Positions 12,135 to 19,077 of a DNA stretch of 19,077 nt are shown piece by piece. A program made the translations under genes and the position numbers. Position 1 is the stretch's first letter. Each line of letters begins with the position of its first letter. Location of the stretch: the NCBI GenBank assembly GCA_946543025.1, contig CAMNLN010000022.1, positions 1 to 19,077 of the forward strand. The letters run 5' to 3'. This stretch comes from an uncultured Verrucomicrobiota bacterium (GTDB lineage: Bacteria > Verrucomicrobiota > Kiritimatiellia > RFP12 > UBA1067). Under the pieces are notes generated by a model. It was not told the origin of the DNA and searched no databases. It saw only the letters and a list, made by a program, of their open reading frames with translations.

Positions 12135-13454
12135 ATGAACGGACGAAACGTCGAAGCGGACCTTGCGTTCGACCGGACGCACGTCTGGCATCCCTACGCC
12201 TCGCTGAATGATCCGCCGCCCGTGCGCCTGGCGCGCGCGGCGAAGGGCGTGGAGATCGAGCTGGCCGACGGGCGGCGGCTGATCGACGCCGTCTCCAGCT
12301 GGTGGTGCGCGGCGCACGGGCACAACCACCCCGTCCTCGTCGAGGCGATCCGCCGCCAGGGCGAAAAGATGTGCCATGTGATGTTCGGCGGCTTCACGCA
12401 CGGGCCGGCGATCGAGCTGGCGAGGCGTCTGTCAGCGCTGACGCCGCCGGGCCTGGACCGCGTGTTCTTCGCGGACTCGGGGTCGATCTCCGTGGAGGTG
12501 GCGGCCAAGATGGCCGTGCAGTACCAGCGCGCGAAGGGGCGTCCGAGGCGCGCGAAGCTCGTGGCGCTCAAGGGCGGCTATCACGGAGACACGTCGCTTG
12601 CGATGGCGCTCTCCGATCCGGACGGCATGCACGTCCTTTTCCGCGACATCATGACGCGTCACTTCTTCGCCGAGAAGCCGTCCGTGCCGTTCGGCGGCGA
12701 ATGGGACGCGGCGGACTTCGCCTCGATGCTGCATGTCGTGGAGGAACATGAAGACGAGATCGCGGCCGTCATCTGCGAGCCGATCTTCCAGGCGGCGAAC
12801 GCGATGAACTTCTACCATCCGCAGTACCTGCGCGAGCTGCGCCGCCTGTGCGACGAGAAAGGCATACTGCTGATTTTCGACGAGATCGCGGCCGGGCTTC
12901 ACCGCACGGGACCGCGCTGGGCGCAGGACCATGCGGGCGTCGCGCCGGACGTCATGACGGTTGGCAAGGCATTGACGGGCGGACATGTGACGCTCGCGGC
13001 GACGATCGCGTCCGGCGAGGTGGCGGAGACGATCTCGCACGGTACGCCGTCCGCTTTCATGCACGGACCCACGTACATGGCAAACCCCCTCGCGTGCGCG
13101 GCGGCTATCGCGTCGCTCGACCTCTTTGCGGCGGCGGACTACGCGGCGAACGTGCGGCGAATCGAATCTCAGTTCAAGGCGACGCTTGCGCCGCTTGCCG
13201 CGCTGCCGAACGTGGCGGGCGTGCGCGTGCTGGGCGCGGCGGCCGTTGTGGAGGCGAGGCGCCTGCCGGCGCGGGCCGACATCGAACGCGTGATCGACGC
13301 GCATGGCGTGTGGCTGCGGCCGTTCTGCAACTTCATCTACGCGATGCCGCCGCTCGTCTCGGACGCGGCGACCGTCGGCCGAATCGCGGCCGCGATGGCC
13401 GACCTGGCGGCCTGCCCGCCCGGTCCGCCGCAGGACGGCGATTTCCACGAATAG
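12135..13454 (+). CDS. bioA: Adenosylmethionine-8-amino-7-oxononanoate aminotransferase
   Basis: A 439-residue class III PLP aminotransferase for the biotin pathway, transferring the amino group of SAM to KAPA to make DAPA. BioA-specific features: HVWHPYASLNDP (16-27), VSSWWCAAHGHNHP with the Trp pair (56-57), GGYHGDT with Tyr149, IFDEIAAGLHRTG (247-259, D249) and the PLP lysine K278 in VGKALTGG. The substitution FDEIATGFGRTG to FDEIAAGLHRTG is a modest departure. The ATG follows the kduI TAG directly with no Shine-Dalgarno, implying translational coupling. No bioB, bioC, bioD or bioF is near, so its place at the end of a uronate operon is unexpected; a moonlighting aminotransferase role on another substrate is possible but unsupported. 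Confidence 0.9.
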   Translation: MNGRNVEADLAFDRTHVWHPYASLNDPPPVRLARAAKGVEIELADGRRLIDAVSSWWCAAHGHNHPVLVEAIRRQGEKMCHVMFGGFTHGPAIELARRLSALTPPGLDRVFFADSGSISVEVAAKMAVQYQRAKGRPRRAKLVALKGGYHGDTSLAMALSDPDGMHVLFRDIMTRHFFAEKPSVPFGGEWDAADFASMLHVVEEHEDEIAAVICEPIFQAANAMNFYHPQYLRELRRLCDEKGILLIFDEIAAGLHRTGPRWAQDHAGVAPDVMTVGKALTGGHVTLAATIASGEVAETISHGTPSAFMHGPTYMANPLACAAAIASLDLFAAADYAANVRRIESQFKATLAPLAALPNVAGVRVLGAAAVVEARRLPARADIERVIDAHGVWLRPFCNFIYAMPPLVSDAATVGRIAAAMADLAACPPGPPQDGDFHE

Positions 13455-13463
13455 GGAAGGATT

Positions 13464-13472
13464 TGGTACAAT
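13464..13472 (+). promoter_or_regulatory. Extended -10 promoter of the LRR protein gene
   Basis: TGG-TACAAT (13464-13472), ten bases after the bioA stop codon. The -35 is weak. The predicted start near 13479 makes the leader about 40 nt and puts a hairpin at its very 5' end. Confidence 0.55.
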
Positions 13473-13479
13473 GTTTGCC

Positions 13480-13499
13480 GTCCGGCCGAGTGGTCGGAC
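13480..13499 (+). other. 5'-leader hairpin of the LRR gene
   Basis: GTCCGGCC (13480-13487) pairs with GGTCGGAC (13492-13499; one G-T pair) around a GAGT loop. It lies at the predicted mRNA 5' end, 19 nt before the start codon, where it could protect the transcript or modulate translation. Confidence 0.5.
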
Positions 13500-13518
13500 A
13501 TGACAAATATTCTGAGCT

Positions 13519-16500
13519 ATGTCAGGCAGAAGCAATTTTCTTGCGAGGAGGTTGTTCGCCGCAGTGTTTGCTGCTGCGGACATGTTTGCGTTTGCCTACA
13601 TCGGGCCGCAAGACCTGCGAACGGAGACTGTGGCTGGCCTTACGTGGTCTTATGCGATCGTGGACGGCGGTGCCACCGTCACAAGCTGGAACATGCAGAC
13701 GGCAATCGATCCGAAAACCGTCGGCGCGGTGGAAGTTCCAAGCACGCTTGGCGGATGCCCCGTCACGGCCATCGGGAGCTATGCGTTCTTCCAGATGACG
13801 GGCATCACGTCGCTCACGATACCCGAAGGCGTCGAATCGATTGACTTCTACATGTGCAGGGGATGCACGGGACTTGTGTCCGTGACGCTCCCGTCGACGC
13901 TCAAGACGATGGGGAACGGCGTGTTCGCCAGTTGCGAGAGCCTTCGGGAAGGAATCCTCCCGGATTCCGTCACGTCGATGGGGCACGAAATGTTCTGGGG
14001 CTGCAAAAGCATGACGCGCGTCAAGTTCTCGAAGAATCTTACGGCGCTCGATACGATGACCTGCTACAATTGCGACAGCCTGACGGAAGTCGAGATCCCA
14101 TCCGGCGTGACGAGCATCGGCGTTTCCGCGTTTCTGGACTGCGACAACCTGCGGACGGTCCGCATCCCGGACTCGGTGACGGACATCGGCAACTATGCCT
14201 TCAACAAGTGCGCCTCGCTCGCGGCTCTGGAGTTGCCGCCGGGCCTGACGGCTGTCAATGACATCTTCAACAGCTGCCCGTCTCTCGGGACGATTGTCTT
14301 GCCTGCCGGTGTCCGTACGATTGATCCGGTGAATTTCGTCGGCTGCTCAAGCTTGACGAATATCGAGGTCGAGGCAGGAAACGCGCGATACAGGTCCATG
14401 AACGGCATCCTGTACGACATCACGGGGGAGGAGCTCGTCGCATGGCCTCACGGGCGGAAGCCTGTCGTAATCCCGCCCGGCATCAAGAGGATCGGCGAAT
14501 GCGTATTCGATGGCCGGAGGGATTTGACGAGCATCGATATCCCGGAGGGCGTGGAATCGATCGGAAATTCGGCGTTCGACATGTGCATGAACCTTTCGGC
14601 GGTCAGATTCCCCTCGACGCTGAAGGCGATCGGCGAGCGCGCGTTCTTCTACTGCGCGATCGGCGGTACGCTTTCGTTTGCGGCTGGCCTTGAGACGATT
14701 GGTTCTAAGGCTTTCATGCGCACGCGCGTCGGCGAGCTCGTCCTGCCTGCCTCTACCTCCCTTGTCGACACCTACGCTTTCAGCGAATGCGCATCGCTCC
14801 AGTCGCTGACGGTGCTGTCCTCATCATGTTCCATCAGGGCCTATGCGTTCGCGTCCTGCCCGAACCTGACCAGGATCGACATCGCAGAAGGGGCGGCAGT
14901 CGACAGCTACGCATACGGCGCGCCATCGGTCGTCGAGCCGGACGAGCCTGATGAACCTGACGTGCCGACCGGGGCGACGATCTACAGGGACTGTTTTAGG
15001 ATCGTCGACGGGCACATCCCGCATCTTGTCTGTACGGCAGATGGACTTGGCGGAATAGATTTTGCGGTAGACAAATGCAAGTCTAACGAATGGGAGGTTT
15101 GCATCCATTTCACCGAGGGCGACGATGCCCGCATCGTCAAGGCCCAACCGGAACGGCATCTCTTGACGGACAATGTCTTCACCAACCGCAATGCGGCCGT
15201 CTCCGGCAAGATGCAGCCGTTCGTGTTCGAGTTCTACAACTGGTACAAGAGCCAGCATAAGACATGGTACGGCTACATGTCGATCGCGCTGGACGAGAAT
15301 GCCCGGCTCGTTGTTCTCGACAGCGCCGTGTGCGACCAGCAAGGCGTGTTGACGGTAACGGCAGGCGCCCCTGTTCCATCAGCAGCTGTTTTCACGACCA
15401 TCGACCACGGCGACTGGCTGGAACTTGACACGCAATGTGTTCCCGAAGAGACGGAAGGATGGATCGTAATACCGCCGGAAATAGATGGCAAGCCGATCAG
15501 GGCAATCAGGCGAGATGCATTCACAGGCTGCCGGCGAATAACGCGAATCACGATTCCCGACACGATCGAAAGCATTGGCGCTTGTGCGTTTGCGGAGTGC
15601 TTGTCGTTGTCCGAGCTTGAACTGCCGTCTTCCGTGACGAACGTCGGTGCGCGCATTGTCGCCGGCTGTGCTTCGTTGGGAGAAATCCGGATTGGCGGCG
15701 GCGCTCTGGCGTTCGGGCGTTCTGCGTTCGCCTCGACGTCAATCGCTAAACTTGTCATCGGTTCGGGCGTGACACGGATCGACCATAACGCATTCGTTTC
15801 AAATCCGAATCTCAAGACCGTGACAATTCCGCCGAGCGTCGCTCTGATTGCCAGGAATTCGTTCCAAGGTTGCGGTTCGCTGAAGTCCGTCAGCATACCT
15901 TGGGGGACGGTTGTCGAGGACGGCGCGTTCCCCTCGGACTGCGTCATCACGCGCGACGGTCCTGACATGGTGCTTTCTGCCGATATCGACAGGGATGACG
16001 TCGATACGAAATCGTCGCTCATGCGTACGCTCGACTGGCACGACTACGAATCGAAGGAGAGCGTCCGATTTAGCGAAGGATATCCGCCGTTTTCAGAAGT
16101 AGCGGAGCCCGTGTCGGCTGTCTGCGCATGTGCCCATCTGGGGATCTCGCCTGCCGCCAAGGAGAGCCAACGCGGTGCCGACATCACGTTCTACTACAAG
16201 ATGCCGAGCGTCGAGTTCCTCGGGATCGATCCTGTGAACAGCACGATCACGGGACGGGTGATTCCTTCCGAAGGATCGCACATCGTCGCGACACCTCTTG
16301 CGCGCGCTTTCGGATTCTTCCAGATTCTTGCGGACGAGGACACGGGGAAATGGTACGAGAGCGACGATTGGGGCCCTTGGTTCTGCCATGAGGAAGAGGG
16401 CTTCACGGTCGACCTCGCCGACTACGTGCGCTCAAACGGCGTCTTCCGTCTCTCGTTCCCCGCATGGGTTCTTGAGATGAAGGATACTCAGCCGTGCCGC

Positions 16501-16545
16501 CTTTTCAAGATCCGGCTCCAGGACAACGACCGGCATCTGTGGTAG
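13519..16545 (+). CDS. Secreted BspA-like leucine-rich-repeat protein
   Basis: A 1008-residue surface or secreted protein with BspA-type (LRR_5) repeats. The N-terminus is basic then hydrophobic (residues 1 to about 27), a likely signal peptide. Block one (about 60-470) holds some 14-15 repeats of about 23 residues in the form C-xxL-xx-l-x-I-P-xx-v-xx-I-G-xx-A-F. It has one insert, MNGILYDITGEELVAWP, that is typical of BspA. An acidic Pro linker EPDEPDEPD follows near 472. Residues ~485-620 form a non-LRR domain I do not recognise, with Trp/Tyr-rich parts (YNWYKSQHKTWYGYM). Block two (~635-800) has about six repeats, then a C-terminal domain of about 200 residues ending RLFKIRLQDNDRHLW. No sortase or PEP-CTERM signal is visible. 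Codons such as GCA, AGG, ATA and TCA are commoner than in neighbours. Family roles include adhesion. Confidence 0.85.
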   Translation: MSGRSNFLARRLFAAVFAAADMFAFAYIGPQDLRTETVAGLTWSYAIVDGGATVTSWNMQTAIDPKTVGAVEVPSTLGGCPVTAIGSYAFFQMTGITSLTIPEGVESIDFYMCRGCTGLVSVTLPSTLKTMGNGVFASCESLREGILPDSVTSMGHEMFWGCKSMTRVKFSKNLTALDTMTCYNCDSLTEVEIPSGVTSIGVSAFLDCDNLRTVRIPDSVTDIGNYAFNKCASLAALELPPGLTAVNDIFNSCPSLGTIVLPAGVRTIDPVNFVGCSSLTNIEVEAGNARYRSMNGILYDITGEELVAWPHGRKPVVIPPGIKRIGECVFDGRRDLTSIDIPEGVESIGNSAFDMCMNLSAVRFPSTLKAIGERAFFYCAIGGTLSFAAGLETIGSKAFMRTRVGELVLPASTSLVDTYAFSECASLQSLTVLSSSCSIRAYAFASCPNLTRIDIAEGAAVDSYAYGAPSVVEPDEPDEPDVPTGATIYRDCFRIVDGHIPHLVCTADGLGGIDFAVDKCKSNEWEVCIHFTEGDDARIVKAQPERHLLTDNVFTNRNAAVSGKMQPFVFEFYNWYKSQHKTWYGYMSIALDENARLVVLDSAVCDQQGVLTVTAGAPVPSAAVFTTIDHGDWLELDTQCVPEETEGWIVIPPEIDGKPIRAIRRDAFTGCRRITRITIPDTIESIGACAFAECLSLSELELPSSVTNVGARIVAGCASLGEIRIGGGALAFGRSAFASTSIAKLVIGSGVTRIDHNAFVSNPNLKTVTIPPSVALIARNSFQGCGSLKSVSIPWGTVVEDGAFPSDCVITRDGPDMVLSADIDRDDVDTKSSLMRTLDWHDYESKESVRFSEGYPPFSEVAEPVSAVCACAHLGISPAAKESQRGADITFYYKMPSVEFLGIDPVNSTITGRVIPSEGSHIVATPLARAFGFFQILADEDTGKWYESDDWGPWFCHEEEGFTVDLADYVRSNGVFRLSFPAWVLEMKDTQPCRLFKIRLQDNDRHLW

Positions 16546-16591
16546 CAAGCATGCGGACAGGGAAAAAGACTGCGAAAGGCATATACAAGAA

Positions 16592-18838
<2,247 letters not shown>

Positions 18839-19011
18839 GCGAAGAACTTGAACAGTTGGCAAGCGCCATGTCTGAACTGCAGAGATTGATCGCACGGCTT
18901 TGATTGAGGAGCGTGCTTCGCCAGTTCCATGGCTGGGTTTACCAAGAAAATCTGATTTCATGCGCATCATGTGGAGGGATAATGGGGAATCCTTTGAGAA
19001 CTGTCTGGGTA
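18839..19011. other. Gene-free stretch after tex
   Basis: No RNA gene, clear terminator or full ORF was seen. In a frame different from tex, nt 18841-18903 read EELEQLASAMSELQRLIARL and then stop, a coiled-coil-like string that may be a gene remnant or chance. Confidence 0.4.
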
Positions 19012-19040
19012 TAGGCAGGGGGCGGGAAATATGGTAAAAT
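19012..19040 (+). promoter_or_regulatory. Promoter of the gene leaving the window
   Basis: TAGGCA (19012-19017), a 17-bp spacer and TAAAAT (19035-19040), extended by TGG. The predicted leader of about 22 nt contains AGGAAGAAGG. Confidence 0.6.
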
Positions 19041-19068
19041 TGACGGCTACAGGAAGAAGGTTATCAGC

Positions 19069-19077
19069 ATGAGCGTG
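19069..19077 (+). CDS. Start of an unidentified gene (first three codons)
   Basis: ATG AGC GTG (Met-Ser-Val) runs off the window end. A promoter (19012-19040) and an AGGAAGAAGG ribosome binding site ending 8 nt upstream support a true start. Nothing can be said about its product. Confidence 0.6.

Noticed and set aside
13500..13844. Alternative small ORF starting at 13500
   Set aside because: It overlaps the LRR gene in another frame, starts inside the hairpin foot, and becomes Arg/His-rich without motifs.
16559..16591. Promoter for tex with TATACA at 16582-16587
   Set aside because: No -35 at a proper distance, and only four bases lie before the ATG; co-transcription with the LRR gene is equally likely.

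Overview
The window is GC-rich bacterial chromosome. Long spurious frames occur opposite most genes, as expected at this GC content. There is no phage, plasmid, transposase, CRISPR or rRNA signal. The gene mix suggests an anaerobic or gut-type polysaccharide degrader: a secreted GH28-like protein, a ketodeoxygluconate (uronate) pathway, a eukaryote-like UDP-sugar pyrophosphorylase and a BspA-type leucine-rich-repeat surface protein. My guess is the PVC group (Verrucomicrobiota/Kiritimatiellota-like). That is inference from gene style, not a proven placement. Promoters are easy to read here. Many starts are preceded by an extended -10 (TGn-TATAAT), and two genes seem to start at or within a few bases of the predicted transcription start.

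Region by region. (1) 1-4278, + strand: a doubtful small ORF, a secreted GH28-family protein, a short lysine-2,3-aminomutase-like radical SAM enzyme, galactokinase, then two tRNA genes (Arg-TCT and a CAT tRNA). (2) 4279-7304, - strand: a tight four-gene cassette that reads from an odd Gfo/Idh/MocA protein, through a small zinc ribbon and a half-length glycosyltransferase, to a membrane-anchored NUC1-type nuclease. The nuclease stop codon touches the tRNA 3' end. (3) 7305-7405: two interleaved divergent promoters around a perfect 12-bp palindrome. (4) 7406-8107: an orphan LolD/MacB-type ABC ATPase. (5) 8122-13454, + strand: a five-gene operon (UDP-sugar pyrophosphorylase, eda, kdgK, kduI, bioA) behind a promoter whose spacer holds a run of eight G. 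(6) 13464-16545: a 1008-residue secreted LRR protein with its own promoter and a leader hairpin. (7) 16592-18838: tex. (8) 18839-19077: a gene-free stretch, then promoter, ribosome binding site and first codons of a gene running off the window.

How the genes fit together. kduI, kdgK and eda form the lower arm of unsaturated-uronate catabolism: 5-keto-4-deoxyuronate to 2,5-diketo-3-deoxygluconate, then, after reduction by a KduD not seen here, KDG to KDPG to pyruvate plus glyceraldehyde-3-phosphate. The GH28-like protein and galactokinase fit pectin-type substrates, although the GH28 protein lacks a recognisable GHG motif. bioA in this operon is unexpected. The - strand cassette is the least explained part: two of its four proteins lack parts that their families normally need for catalysis.
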